A stretch of 64,000 nt of DNA from Anastatus disparis (Eukaryota > Arthropoda > Insecta > Hymenoptera > Eupelmidae). Under the pieces are notes generated by a model, which ran no database searches, was not told where the DNA came from, and saw nothing but the letters and a program-made list of their open reading frames with translations. How positions within the stretch are numbered: position 1 is the stretch's first letter; each line of letters opens with the position of its first letter. Location of the stretch: contig JAFFSR010000016.1 in the NCBI GenBank assembly GCA_017163975.1, positions 1,214,001 to 1,278,000 of the forward strand. Direction: 5' to 3'. Shown piece by piece: positions 12,291-23,879 of the stretch. A program made the position numbers and the translations under genes.

Positions 12291-13009
12291 AAATTTGTTT
12301 TGGAAATACGTGGCTTTTCAGTTCCTAACCAGTGTTAAATCAGTACTAAATTCGAAAAAAATAATTCGTACGAATTTTGTTAAAATTGTGTACTGATTAC
12401 ATCCTGATTTCGTACTGATTCAATTCTGTCATTTCGTATACGAATATTCTTTTTCGAATTCAGTACTGATTTAACACTGATTAGGAACTGAAAAGCCACG
12501 CATTTCCAAAACAATTCGTACGAATTTTGTTAAAATTATGTACTGATTACGTACAGATTTCGTCCTTGTTGAAAATGATAACGTTATTTAATGACGTCAT
12601 TTAATAACGTCATTTAATGACGTCATTTTATTAAATGACGTTGCAAATTGAGACATTTCGCGACGTCATTTATGCAAATAACGTCATTGTTCAAGTGAGC
12701 TTTTATTAAATTAGGAAAAAGACGTTATTTCAAAATGACGTTGTCGTTTCCAAACGACGTCATTTATTTTGATGATATGATTTTTAGAGATGACGTTATT
12801 TGTAATCAAATAGACGTGATATTTATAGTGGGAAAATAACGTTATTTTTTTTTAATGACATGATTTTCAGAAATGACGTTATTCGTAATCAAAACAATGT
12901 GATTTATAGTGGGAAACGACGTAACTTTTTCAAATGACATGATTTTATGAAATAACGTCATTTTTCATGAATTATTTCATTGAAAAATGACTTTATATAA
13001 TAATTATTT

Positions 13010-13376
13010 CCCATTTAAAGGAAAAAACAAGAACGAGGTAAACCTCGTAGTTTCAACTCTTCGAAAAACGAAGAGCATTTGCGATTAAGCTGAGATCATT
13101 CTGGCCTTATATATCTGCATCTTCGAAATGTGCATCAAAGATCAGAAAATTTAAAAAAACGCCACCTAGTGACTTACAGTCGAATTGATAGTCGATTGCG
13201 TCAATTTAATTTTAAATCACCAGGTGGCGATTTTGAAGTTTTGCGATCTCTTACACAAATTTCAAAGACGCAGATATATAAGGCCAGAACGTTTTCAGTT
13301 TAATCGCAAATGCTCTTCGTTTTTTGAAAAGTTGAAACTACGAGATTTACCTTGTTTTTGTTTTTTCCTTTAAATG
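13010..13376. mobile_element. About 0.37-kb foldback element, TTTAAAGGAAAAAACAAG ends
   Basis: CCCATTTAAAGGAAAAAACA on the left is mirrored by TGTTTTTTCCTTTAAATGGG on the right. Arms of about 150 bp include GCATTTGCGATTAAGCTGA and GGCCTTATATATCTGC on both sides. The TTAA inside the flanking TTTAAA suggests the same target preference as the other MITEs. Confidence 0.7.
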
Positions 13377-13753
13377 GGAAATGATTATCATGTAGTCATT
13401 TTTATCGTCATAATTCATAAAAAATGACGTTATTTTTCCTAAATTTGGAGAAAATGACGTCTTAGAAAGACGTCATTATTTTCAACAAGGGAAATAACGT
13501 AATGAAATGACGTTATTAGTATTATAAAAATGACGTCATTCTACAGATCTGTTCTCGGTAACGCATAACGTTATTTTAGAAAATCATGTCATTTGAAAAA
13601 ATTACGTCGTTTCCCACTATAACCCCCGTGTTTTTGATAACGAGTAATGTCATCTCTAAAAATCATGTCATCAAAATAAATGACGTCGTTTGGAAACAAC
13701 GACGTGATTTTGAAATATAAAATAACGTCTTTTTCTTAATTTAATAAGCCATC

Positions 13754-13953
13754 AGGGCGATTCTTCATATAACCCGTACCCGTGCGATTGTATAGGCGAG
13801 TACTTTATCTTCACTACTTTACCATCTATAATGAGTTTCTATCTACTATCGAACTCATCATAGATGGTAAAATAGTGAAGATAAAGTACTCGCCTATACA
13901 ATCGCACGGGTACGGATACGGGTACGGGTACGGGTTAAATGAAGAATTGCCCT
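13754..13953. repeat. 200-bp near-perfect hairpin with CCCGTACCC repeats
   Basis: AGGGCGATTCTTCAT at 13754 pairs with ATGAAGAATTGCCCT ending at 13953. The arms are about 95 bp each with very few mismatches, except for two extra copies of a GGGTAC hexamer on the right. Its low divergence implies a young inverted duplication. Confidence 0.8.
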
Positions 13954-14671
13954 CAAAGCTCACTTGAACAATGACGTTATTTGCATAAATGACGTCGCGA
14001 AATGTCTCAATTTGCAATGTTATTTGATGAAATGACGTTATTAAATGACGTCATTAAATAACGTTATCATTTTCAACAGGGGTACTGAGTCGATTCTCTC
14101 ATTTCGTATACGAATATTATTTCCCGAATTCAGTACTGATTTGGCACTGATTAGGAACTAAAAGTTCACGTATTTCGAAAATAATTCGTACGAATTTTGT
14201 TAAAATTGTGTACTGATTACGTACTGATTTCGTACTGAGTTGATTCTTTCATTTCGTATACGAATATTCTTTCCCGAATTCAGTACTGATTTCACACTGA
14301 TTTCATATTGATTAGGCACGAATTTTGTACATTATTTGTGTTGCGTTATGAAACCATTTTCAGGACATGCGCAGTACTGATTTTGTGTAAATTTTATGTT
14401 GATTTTACACCGATTTAATGTTAACCAAGTCCTGATTTCAATGTGAAATCAGTACTGAATCAGTACGAACTTTTTTAACAGGGTTGGCGCTACTTACTTT
14501 TCTCAGTAACAAAGCGGTAAATTTTTTTTTCTTGTGCATAGATGTTCATAATAGTAATTTCTATTGCGCTCAACCTTCAATTTGAAGATACACCGATTAA
14601 TACTTGCGTAAATAGCAAACAACTCAATTGTTACTCGGTCGGTATCAGTTTCTACTCCGGCCTACCGTTAA

Positions 14672-15470
14672 GATTTTCCCAGAAATATTTTTTTTAATTC
14701 GATTATATGTTCTATTAACTCCCGAATGACCTCCTAAACTTGAAGAATGATATAGTTAAAAAATTTCATTTTTTTTCCCTTTTCAACATATTCTGTATTA
14801 TTTAAGCAAATTATAACTTTTATACTTGTATTTTTAAAAGTATTGTATAATATTTTTTAAATTTCATTCCAATTTATATTTAAAATTTTTATATTTTTTG
14901 ATATACTTAATATAGTACAATGATTTTTAATAAGTAAATCTTTTAACGTATTCAAATTGTTTATTAATTTTTTTTTATTAATATTGATGATTCTTTTATA
15001 TTTAAGCACATTATAAAAATTTTTCTATTTTTATAATTTATTATTTTAATCTCATTATCTTTTAAATCATTATTTATATTAATATTTTTGTGTGTAAAAT
15101 ATTCATCTCGAATCTCATTCAAAGATATTCTTTCATTCGTAATTAAATTTAGTATATTATCTTTTCTACTTTGTATAAAATTTTTAGAATATATGATAGT
15201 ATTAGATTTATTTAAGTATATATTTTCTTGTATTTCTTCTTGATTGTCGACAGTTGTAATTTCCTCATTTGGTATTGTTTTTCTGTCGACCACGTTTCTT
15301 TTTAGTACGTATACGTTCCTCATTTAATTTTTGTATTTTGACTTCATTTGTTGGTATGTTTGTTAATTCAACATTTGCTTCATTTTCTTTTGCTTTCTGT
15401 GCTTTAGTTATAACATTAATTTCTATAATATCTTTTGGGTTTCTTGATAATGCATCGCTGTTTACATTCA
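14672..15470 (-). pseudogene. Gypsy Pol linker and integrase N-terminus
   Basis: From 15470 down: the end of RNase H (NVNSDALSRNP), a long lysine- and asparagine-rich linker (15323-14964 contains an open frame of 119 codons), then the start of the integrase zinc-binding domain (SLGGHSGVNRTYNRIKK) near 14740-14680, cut by the TTAA insertion. Stops and frame changes separate the pieces. Confidence 0.7.
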
Positions 15471-16757
15471 TTTTCCCTTTTTTATAAATTATATCATATT
15501 CTGCAAGTTTAAGTCTCCATCTTTGAACTCTGTTATTTTTATCAGCCGATCTAAATGATAATAATGGCTTGTGATCTGTTACTATTGTAAATTTATTTCC
15601 ATATACATAATTTGTAAATGTTTCTATTCCAAATAATATGCCTAATGCTTCTTTTTCATAAGTGTGATATTTTAGTTCAGGACCTTTTAATACTCTAGAA
15701 GCGTATGCTATGGGTTTATCTTTTCCAATTTCACCTTGTGATAATATAGCGCCTAAAGCATACCCTGATGCATCTGTAGTGATTATAAATGGTTTATCTA
15801 ACTATGGAAATTGCAATAGTGTGTCTTTCAATTTATCAAAAGTCTCTTGTTTCTCTGTATCCAAAGTAAATTTTACGTTTTTTTTTGTAATAATAACGTT
15901 AAAGGTTTTGTTATATTAGCAAAGTCATTAATGAATTTTCTATAATAATCTGCTAAACCCAAAAATTCTCTAAAGTTTTTAACTGTTTTCGGCGTTGGAA
16001 ATAATTTTACTGCATCATTTTTTTTGGATCTTCTTTGATACCTTCTTTACTTATAATATGACCTAAAAATGTTACTTCATTTTTCATAAAATCGCAATTT
16101 CTTGGTTCTAATTTTAATCCGACTTCCTTTAATTTTGTAGCTACATATTTTGTAGATTAGATTTAATATTATGTTCTTTTTCTGATTTTGCAGCTATAAT
16201 TATGTGATCTATATAAACATGACATATATTTTTATTTATTAATTCACTAAGAGCTGTATTTGCTACCGTCATAAATGTTCGTGGTGAATTAGTTAAGCCA
16301 AAAGGTAATACCGTAAACTCAAATCTTCCTAAAGGGTGTACACTAAAAGCTGTTCTATGTATGTCTGATTCTTTCATTGGTACCCAGTGAAAAGCTGAAA
16401 CCATGTCTACAGTAGAAAAATATTTATTTCCGCCTAAATCATTAAAAATTTCAGTTATAGATGGTATTAAATAAGGATCTGGTATAGTTTTCTCGTTTAA
16501 TTTTCTATAATCTATAACTAATCGCCATTTTTCTTTTCCATCAGACCTGGTTTCTTCTTAACTACAAATGTTGGAGCATTATATGCACTTTTAGATGGTC
16601 TTAGTAGATTATTATCAATTAATTTTTGAGTTTCCGTAATAGGAATTTCTCTTGATTTATGTGGCAATGAAAATTGTTTAACATATACTGGTCTGTTATC
16701 TGTTAAATTTATCTTATGTTGTTCTAAATTACATTTTTCAATATTTTCTCCTTTTAA
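15470..16757 (-). pseudogene. Gypsy reverse transcriptase and RNase H
   Basis: From 16757 down: YVKQFSLPHKSREIP, an IDYRKLNEKTIPDPYLIP motif reached after a frameshift near 16545, FSVHPLGRFEFTVLPFGLTN and SPRTF, then the active-site box reads YIDH rather than YxDD. RNase H motifs follow (TTDASGYALGAILSQ, YHTYEKEALGI, VTDHKPL). The motif set is that of Ty3/Gypsy. The Asp to His change in the catalytic box plus frameshifts make it inactive. Confidence 0.85.
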
Positions 16758-17131
16758 GGGGATGTAAAATGGACACTACACCTGTACTCATAAATATTCA
16801 CTATCTTTACATTTTATTGCAAAATTTTCAATAAAAAAATGCATTAGCTTGTAGTATGTACCATGAAGATTATTTGGTTAAATTTTTAAATAAATTCATT
16901 CATTAGTTATTGAGAATTTTAGATTCCAAAATTATTTATTAACATTTTTTAATTTTGTACGGGAATCCAAATATCTTAAAAACTAATTAATGGATTTGTT
17001 TGAAAATTTATCTAAATAATCATCATGGTACATACTACAAGCTAATGCATTTGTTTTCTGAAAATTCAGCAATAAAATGGAAAGGAAGCTAATATCTATA
17101 AGTACAGGTGTAGTATCCGTTTCACATCTTC
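16758..17131. mobile_element. 374-bp TTAA MITE, family B, in the reverse transcriptase gene
   Basis: TTAA at 16754-16757 and 17132-17135. The ends GGGGATGTAAAATGGACACT and CGTTTCACATCTTC are degenerate inverted copies; both arms carry ACTACACCTGTACT and GCATTAGCTTGTAGTATGTA. A related, truncated copy lies at about 21851-22150. Confidence 0.85.
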
Positions 17132-17595
17132 TTAACCAAAATATATCATCATTTTCCAAAATTAAATTCTTTATATTCTGTTTTTCCTATTCACTTAAAA
17201 AATTTAAATTTATTTTACTCAATAATTCCTCTCTACGATCTATTTTTTGTTTACATATATAACTTATTTTTTTATGCATTAAGTTTTCTTCAATTTTATG
17301 AGATTCTTCTTCATGATTATCTAATATGAAATTTGTTAAAATATCTTTTCCCATAAAATATGTAAGAAATTGTTTTTCTTTATTACTGAAGTTAAAATTC
17401 GTGTTTTCTTCAAGTTTTAATAGAAATTGTTCATATTTTATATTCTTGTAAATTTAAATTTATCTTTTTCTAAAACACAGTTGATTTTTTTCATAAAATT
17501 TTCAATGTTTTCATTTTTATTTTGTAGAAATTGTGTAATCGAGAATATGTGTTTATTGTCTTGCATTAGCACGATATAATAAAAAGCGTTATTAA
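17132..17595 (-). pseudogene. Gypsy Pol segment between protease and reverse transcriptase
   Basis: From 17595 down: a frame with NNAFYYIVLMQDNKHIF (17579-17440), then one with LTYFMGKDIL and a final IKNLILENDDIFW, the usual pre-RT motif before KxxHxI in Gypsy elements. There are stop codons between the segments. Confidence 0.6.
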
Positions 17596-17976
17596 GAAGG
17601 GGCCGAACTATCTGTCTTTGTCTAATAGCGTTTTTCATCATTTATGTAAACACTATCCAGTATAACAAGAAAAAAATAGCAGCCCCCGCTAGATATTAGT
17701 ATAATTAGTAAATTTTGTAATAGCAACCAAATTTTTTACCGCATAGTTTTTGACTAATTAGAGACCTACTAGCAATCTAGAATATAACCTATCTTTTTTT
17801 GGTAGGTCTCTAATTATTCAAAAACTACGCAGTGAAAAAATTTGGTTGTTATTACAAAATTTACTTATTATGCTAATATCTAGCGGGGGCTGCTATTTTT
17901 TTCTTCTTATACCGGATAGTGTTTACATAAATGATGAAAAACGCTATTAGACAAAGACAGATAGTTCAGCCCCTTC
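17596..17976. mobile_element. 381-bp TTAA MITE, family C
   Basis: TTAA at 17592-17595 and 17977-17980. The ends GAAGGGGCCGAACTATCTGT and ACAGATAGTTCAGCCCCTTC are almost perfect inverted copies, and the arms pair over about 150 bp (TAGCAGCCCCCGCTAGATAT on both sides). The low arm divergence suggests a recent insertion. Confidence 0.88.
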
Positions 17977-17980
17977 TTAA

Positions 17981-18420
17981 CTGCTGTGTCATTGATTTCG
18001 ATGTTTCCTGTACATAAATTTATCAATGAATTTTTTTCGTTTTTATAATCTGTTTGTATAAAGAATTTTTTGCAATTTATTTCCAGATATCCCTTGTCTA
18101 ACCTCAATTCATTTTTTCTTTATACATCTATGCCTAAAATACCATCGTCAGGTATTGAAAATTTTTCAGATGCTACGTGGGAATCTGTATACAAATTATT
18201 AATAGAAAAGGTAATTAAATTACATGTTTTAACCAGAATATTAGTAATTCCTGACAAATATATTTTAATATTATTATTTATAGAATTTTGTGGTACTAAT
18301 TTTTCTTTTATGATGTTAAGTTGGGCACCCGAATCTATTAATAATTTTCATAAATCATTTGTATATGGATTTTGTATCTCGATAAGTTGTAATGTGTCGC
18401 CTAGTTTAAATATATAAATT
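17981..18420 (-). pseudogene. Gypsy aspartic protease
   Basis: From 18420 down: FKLGDTLQLIEIQNPYTNDL, an in-frame stop, then LLIDSGAQLNIIKEK with the DSGA active-site motif, and about 60 residues later DDGILGIDVYKEKM, the hydrophobic-hydrophobic-Gly flap-distal motif. This is a retropepsin that would cleave Gag-Pol. The stop before the catalytic Asp and the downstream MITE indicate a dead copy. Confidence 0.75.
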
Positions 18421-18689
18421 GGTATATTATTATTATCATTAATGTTTTCAGTTTTAATTTGTATATTTTTTTCCAATTCATCGTTCGTTATATTTTTTCA
18501 TTATGTAGTTTTGCTGTTGTTGAATCATTTTTCATTTCTGATTTAAATTCCATTGCATTATGTAATGTTTCTTCTTGTTTAATAATTTTAACGTACTTGT
18601 TATTAGTTTCATTTTCATTAAACTCATACTTCGAAATCGGAATTAATTTCATGTGTTCTTGCGAAAAATTGAATATCAACATAATTTTT

Positions 18690-20477
18690 GAACGACTTTT
18701 GTTGTGAAACTCGTCTTGTGCGCTCTTTTCAAGTCGAGCTTATGCGTCTCCCTGTATATGAACTGATGTGTTTAATTTAGCTTGACATTCTTCCTCTGTG
18801 TGATTTATGCTTTTGCAAAATGTGCAAAATTTACTAAACTTGCTTTCTATATTCTTTAATGTAAAGCATGAATCGATTGAATGTCCTAATTTTTTACAAT
18901 ATGGGCATTGTTCATTGTGATTTGCTTTTTGAGGTTTTTTGTATTGTATTTTCCTACATTCCTCTATATTATGCCCTCTATTTTTGCAATATTTACAAAA
19001 TTTCGTTTAAATTCGTTGTCCATATGAATTATTATTTCTATTATTTCCTACGAACATTTTATTTTGATTAAAATTATTTTGGCCGATGTTATTATTTCTA
19101 CATTCTTGACCCGAGTGACCCCATTTGTTACATGATTGACATCGTATTTGATTATCTGGTTAAACCTGATTTATAAATATCTTAAGGGCAGGTCGTATAT
19201 CTCTGTCCTTTTTTAATCAAAAAATTAATTTTTTTGCACAAACTAATAATAGTGGAAAAAAATAAGGAGATAGCCCCATCTTGTATAATAAAAAGCAAGA
19301 TTTTCTTTGATGAGGAAAGATTATTTTTATCGATTCATTTTGAAGAAAACCTTGAAAAACTTAAAAAATAGAGGTTAGGATGGACAATTCAGTTTTTCAA
19401 GGTTTTCTTAAAAACGAAGCGATGAAAACAATTTTTCCTGATAAAAGAGAATCTTGCTTTTTATTATACGAGATGGGGATTTCTTCTTATTTTTTGCTAC
19501 AATTATTAATTTTTGTAAAAAAATCAATTATTCAATTAGAAAAGGACAGATATACTCGACCTCCTCTTAAATTTTTCACAATCAATAGTATTGTGTTCAC
19601 TGTAGCTTGCATATTCGCGTAGGTGTATTACTTTTTTCTGTTATTTGATTACAAAAGTTAGTATTATGTCCGCTTTTATTGCATTTCAAACATAATTCAT
19701 ATTTTTGTATTATTGGACAGTGGCTTATTTGATGATTATTTTCCTGGCAATATTGGCAATAAGATTCATTATCTTTTAAATATTCACACATGCTTCTTGA
19801 ATGTCCTACTTGATCACAGAACTTGCATATTAGTATAATTTTATCCTTTGCATTTGTGCATTTAAATGATGGATGAGTTGGCTGTTTGCAATATAAGCAG
19901 CCTGCATTGTTACAACACAATGCCTCATGGCCTATATCTTTACATATTTCACAGCATTAAATTTTTTTAGGTTGATCTTCAAAAATTTCACTATACATGA
20001 TAGGCTGTCTAGATGAATTTGTATTTACCCTAATATCCTTCTGTTTCTCCTGTTGTTTTTCAATTTCTATTGCTTTAATGGTTGCACTTGAATAATCTAC
20101 TACCTCTCCCAATTCATATCTGATTTCATTTTTTCATCCTTGTTTAAAATATTTTAATATATCTTTAGCTAAATCATTTGTGAAACGTTGATAAGCATCT
20201 GCTAATGTACCCTCTTCATTTTGTTTCTTATCTTTAATTTTTAATGTTAACTTTGTTATCCTTTGTACATAGTCAACCACTGATTCATTTTCCCCTTGTT
20301 GTATTTGTTCCAATTGTGCATACAATGAATGTAAATTATCAATTTCAGGGTATAGTTTTTTTATTACTTTAATAAAATCTGCAATACTTTCGATGTTACT
20401 ACCTTTTATAGCAGTACGAATCGTTTCTGATACTTTAAATCTTATATGATTCATAAATTTTTTTTGTTCATCAGCAC
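18690..20477 (-). pseudogene. Gypsy Gag C-terminal half with nine CCHC zinc knuckles
   Basis: From 20477 down: a capsid-like helical segment (residues around FRTAI-like SETIRTAIKGS, ENESVVDYVQRITKLTLKI, DLAKDILKYFKQG), one stop, a hinge, then CX2CX4HX4C knuckles: CEICKDIGHEALC, CLYCKQPTHPSFKC, CKFCDQVGHSRSMC, CQYCQENNHQISHC, CLKCNKSGHNTNFC, then beyond the 19196-19566 MITE CQSCNKWGHSGQEC, CKYCKNRGHNIEEC, CPYCKKLGHSIDSC and CTFCKSINHTEEEC. A degraded further knuckle may lie at the MITE junction. Knuckles bind the RNA genome; one to three per Gag is usual, so nine or more is exceptional. Several stops and frame changes are present. Confidence 0.8.
19196..19566. mobile_element. 371-bp TTAA MITE, family A, within the zinc-knuckle array
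   Basis: TTAA at 19192-19195 and 19567-19570. The left end GGGCAGGTCGTATATCTCTG and the right end TATACTCGACCTCCTC are inverted copies; the palindrome centre AAAATAGAGGTTAGGATGGA is near 19365-19385. Confidence 0.88.
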
Positions 20478-21850
20478 CCACATAGCACGAAAGATTCGGG
20501 AAGCTTTCATCGAAAGATTCGAGAAAGATTCCAATGTAAGCTTCTAGCAAGCTTCCCGGAAGCTTAATGAAAGTTTCGAGAAGCTTCCATTGGAATCTTT
20601 CATGTAAGCTTTACGGAAGGTTCAGGAAAGCTTACATGTAATATTCCATGAGGACTAAATGGAACATTACAAAATAGCTTCCAATAAGCTTCCGAAAAGA
20701 TTACACGCAATATTACAGAAACGTTATTTGGAAGATTCCAATATATCTTGCAGGAAGCTTCCAGTAATATTTTGTGGAAGATTCCATTCAAACTTCCTGC
20801 AGCTTTCCACGAAATGTTACAGGAAGAATATTTCAATGTTCACGGAAGGTTACCTGTAACTTGTCAGGAAGATTCCTTGTAAGCTTCCCGGGAGCTAAAT
20901 GGAAGTTTCGAGAAGCTGCCATTGGAATCTTTCATGTGAACTTTACGGAAGGTTCAGGGAAGCTAACATGTAATATTCCAGGAGAGCTAAATGGAACATT
21001 ACGAAATAGCTTCCAGTAAGCTTCCGGAAAGATTACATGCAATATTACAGAAACGTTATTCGGAAGATTACATTATAATCTTGCAGGAAGCTTCCAGTAA
21101 TATTTTGTGGAAGATTCCATTCAAACATCCTGCAGCCTTCCACGGCATGTTACAAGAAAAATATTTCAATGTTTACGGAAGGTTACCAGTAACTTGTCAG
21201 GAAGATTCCCTGTAAGCTTCCCGAAAGCTAAATGAAAGTTTCGGGAAGCTTCCATTGGAATCTTTCATGTAAGCTTCACGGAAGGTTTAGAGAAGCTAAC
21301 ATGTAATATTCCATGAGGGCTAAATAAAACATTACAAAATAGCTTCCAGTAAGCTTTCGGAAAGATTACATGCAATATTACAGAAACGTTATTCGGAAGA
21401 TTACATTATATCTTGCAGGAAGCTTCCAGTAATATTTTGTGAAGGATTCCATTCAAACTTCCTGCAGCCTTCAGTGGAATGTTATAGGAAAAATATTTTA
21501 TTGTTTACGGAAGGTTACTAACTTATCAGGAAGATTTCCTGTAAGCTTTCCGGAAGCTAAGTAAAAGTTTCAGGAAGATTCCATTGGAATCTCTTATGTA
21601 AGCCTTACGGAAGGTTTAGGGAAGCTTACATGTAATATTCCATGAGAGCCAAATGGAATATTACAAAATAACTTCCAGTAAGCTTCCGAAAAGTTAGATC
21701 CAAATGTTATTTGGAAGATTACTTTACATCTTGCAGGAAGCTTGCAGTAACATTTTGCGGAAGATTCTATTCAAACTTCCTGCAGCCTTTCACAGAATAT
21801 TACAGGAATGATATATTAATGTTCACAGACAGTTATTGCAAAGTTTCAGA

Positions 21851-22150
21851 AAAAAAACATTAGTTTGTAGTAAATATCATGAAAATTATTTAGTTAGATT
21901 TTTAAATAAATTTATTCCTTTGTTTATAAGAATTTTGTATTCCTGGTACAAAATCGAATAAATTTAATATATATCATTGGACTCTAACATTTTAAATAAC
22001 TGATAAATGGATGTATTTAAAAATTTAATAGAATAATCTTCATGGTACATACTATAAGCTAATGCATTTTTTTGTTCTAAAATTTTACAATAAAATGAAA
22101 ATTTAGACAATATTTATGAGTACAGGTGTAGTGTCTGCCTTACATTAGTT
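21851..22150. mobile_element. Diverged or truncated copy of TTAA MITE family B
   Basis: Shares CATTAGTTTGTAGTA, ATTTTTAAATAAATT, CATGGTACATACTATAAGCT and GAGTACAGGTGTAGTGTCTG with the element at 16758-17131, but the left terminus is missing. Confidence 0.65.
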
Positions 22151-23430
22151 TAATTTTATAGATTAAAAATATTGTTTTTTTTCTATTAAATTAATGTCTT
22201 ATACTCTTTTTAATTTACAAAATTTATGGCAGATTATTTAAATATAAAGTAAAACATATTACATTTTAAATGATTAAAAATTTTTTATAATTGTGTATAA
22301 CTTTCGATAAAGAATTTTTTTTATTATTGATTTTAATTAATAAAAAAGAACACAAAAAATATGTTTTTTTTAAAGAGAAAGTCGTTTATATAAATTAATT
22401 ACAAAGTCTAAATATCTTTACAATGTTTTGAATGTATGAATTTTATCAAATTAAAGATTTTTCCTCAAAAAAGCATAATATTTTTTGTTCTTTTACCAAC
22501 TAAAAATTAATAGTAATAAAAAATTTTTACCCAAAGTTACATAATTATATTAATTAATTCATTCAATTTGTAATCTGCTTTTTCCGTATTTATGTAATAA
22601 TCCCCCATTGATTCTATAAATTAAAAATATAGTCTTTTTTGTTAAATTAATGTATTAAGATATTCTTTTTAATATTAAAAATTAATATCGGATTATTATA
22701 TGAATACGAATAAAACAGATTACAAATTAAATGATTAAAAGTTTCTATAATTGTATAACTTTAGATAAAAAATTTCTTTTAATATTAATTTAAGCTGGTA
22801 AATAAGCACACAAAACATTTTGTTGCTTTTTTAAAGAAAAGTCTTTAATTGAATAAAGTTTTAAGAAAGAGTATTGTATTATTTATTTAAGTTTTTTAAA
22901 TAAATTTATTTCAAAATCTATATAAAATGAATTTTTCGACTTCACATAGCATGAGAATAGTGAAATATATGCATGTGCAACATAATTTATAAAAAAAAAA
23001 ATTATGTTTAGTCGGGAATTGAACTACCGACAGATATCATACAAGTCCGTCACCTTCGATTCGCAGTTACGCCTACAGGGGGATACGCGTTCAATGGGCG
23101 TTTTGTCCCTAAGTGGTGAGATGATACCACACTTACTACATAAGTCGAACGTTGGTGGTTTTGAGTATGTACCCACAGCGCCTGCCCTAAAAATGTAAGT
23201 GCGTCTTTATAATTATACGTAAATCCTAATATAAGTGAATATGTATTGACATATAAATATGATATAAAAGTATATAAAATAGTATGTTGTAAATAAATAT
23301 GTGTTTTGCACAGCAAATATTTGTAAAATATAAAATAAAAAATAGAATGTTGAACAGAATCGTAACACAATACCTTCCGAACGGTGAAAAAGGATAAAAT
23401 TAACCAAATGATATTTGAACTGTTGACTTC
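22150..23430. other. AT-rich interior of the satellite-bearing element
   Basis: Contains two similar blocks (about 22190-22380 and 22620-22860, sharing AATTAATGT, TATACTTT-like and TTTTTTAAAGA words), suggesting an internal duplication, and a less AT-rich stretch at 23000-23210 with no convincing frame. Confidence 0.45.
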
Positions 23431-23879
23431 TCCAAAGCCTCCGGGAACCTTACACTGGAATCTTCCTGGAAGCTTTTTGCATTTTTTTATGGAAGCTTCC
23501 ATGATGTATTTTTAGAACCTTACGACAATATTCCTTGCAAGCTTTTTGTAAGATTCAAAAGGCTTTTATACTAGCCTCTATGGAAGCTTATTGATTTCTT
23601 CGATGGAAGCTTCCTGGAATCTTCCATTGAATCTTTCTGAAAGAAAAGTGCGCGGGACATTTTACGCTTCCAGGAAGCTTTAATCGAAGCTTTCACGGAA
23701 GCTTGCATGTAAGCTTCTTGAATTATTCCGTGGAAGCTTCCATGAAGTACTTTTGGAACCTTGCGGCAATCTTCCTTGGAAACTTCTTGTAAGATTCAAA
23801 AAGACCTTTATGCTAGCTTCCATGGAAGCTTACTGATTTCTTCCACGGAAGCTTCCTGGAAGCTTCGGTGCTATGTGGG

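Larger units (their letters stand above)
12564..14080. mobile_element. 1.5-kb palindrome rich in AATGACGTCATT
   Basis: The left end CCTTGTTGAAAATGATAACG and the right end CGTTATCATTTTCAACAGGG are inverted copies, and the arms carry about twenty AATGACGT or AACGTCAT words with several full TGACGTCA octamers. It contains two smaller palindromes (13010-13376 and 13754-13953). The octamer equals the CREB/ATF binding site, but here it is part of a repeat, so a regulatory role is not implied. Confidence 0.75.
10638..14483. mobile_element. Inner 3.85-kb foldback element, CCCTGTTA termini
   Basis: The left end CCCTGTTAAAAAAGTTCGTA is mirrored at the right end (14464-14483). Both arms are made of repeated CAGTACTGAATTCG, TCGTATACGAA and TCAGTACGTAATC words, arranged as inverted copies over several hundred bases each side (10638-11520 and about 12300-12560 with 14085-14483). 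It is itself split by the TA MITE at 10845, the AATTGGAA palindrome at 11524-12290 and the TGACGTCA palindrome at 12564-14080. Confidence 0.75.
10436..14667. mobile_element. 4.2-kb nested palindromic element flanked by TTAA, in the integrase zinc finger
   Basis: TTAA at 10432-10435 and 14668-14671. Outer ends GGGCAGGCCGGATTC and GGCCTACCG are inverted copies; the outer arms (about 200 bp, containing the shared AGAAAAGTAAGTA block) surround an inner element at about 10638-14483 with CCCTGTTAAAAAAG termini. That element in turn contains further palindromes (see separate entries). On the flanks the integrase reads through: SGVNRTYNRIKKNISGK on the right, CEICQRN on the left. No transposase is encoded. 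Confidence 0.85.

Noticed and set aside
12564..14080. Cluster of CREB/ATF enhancer sites controlling a gene
   Set aside because: The octamers are part of a dispersed palindromic repeat and no promoter or gene is nearby.
20600..21215. Four overlapping open frames of 66-81 codons on both strands
   Set aside because: By-products of the 332-bp AAGCTTCC-rich tandem repeat; no coding character and equal openness on both strands.
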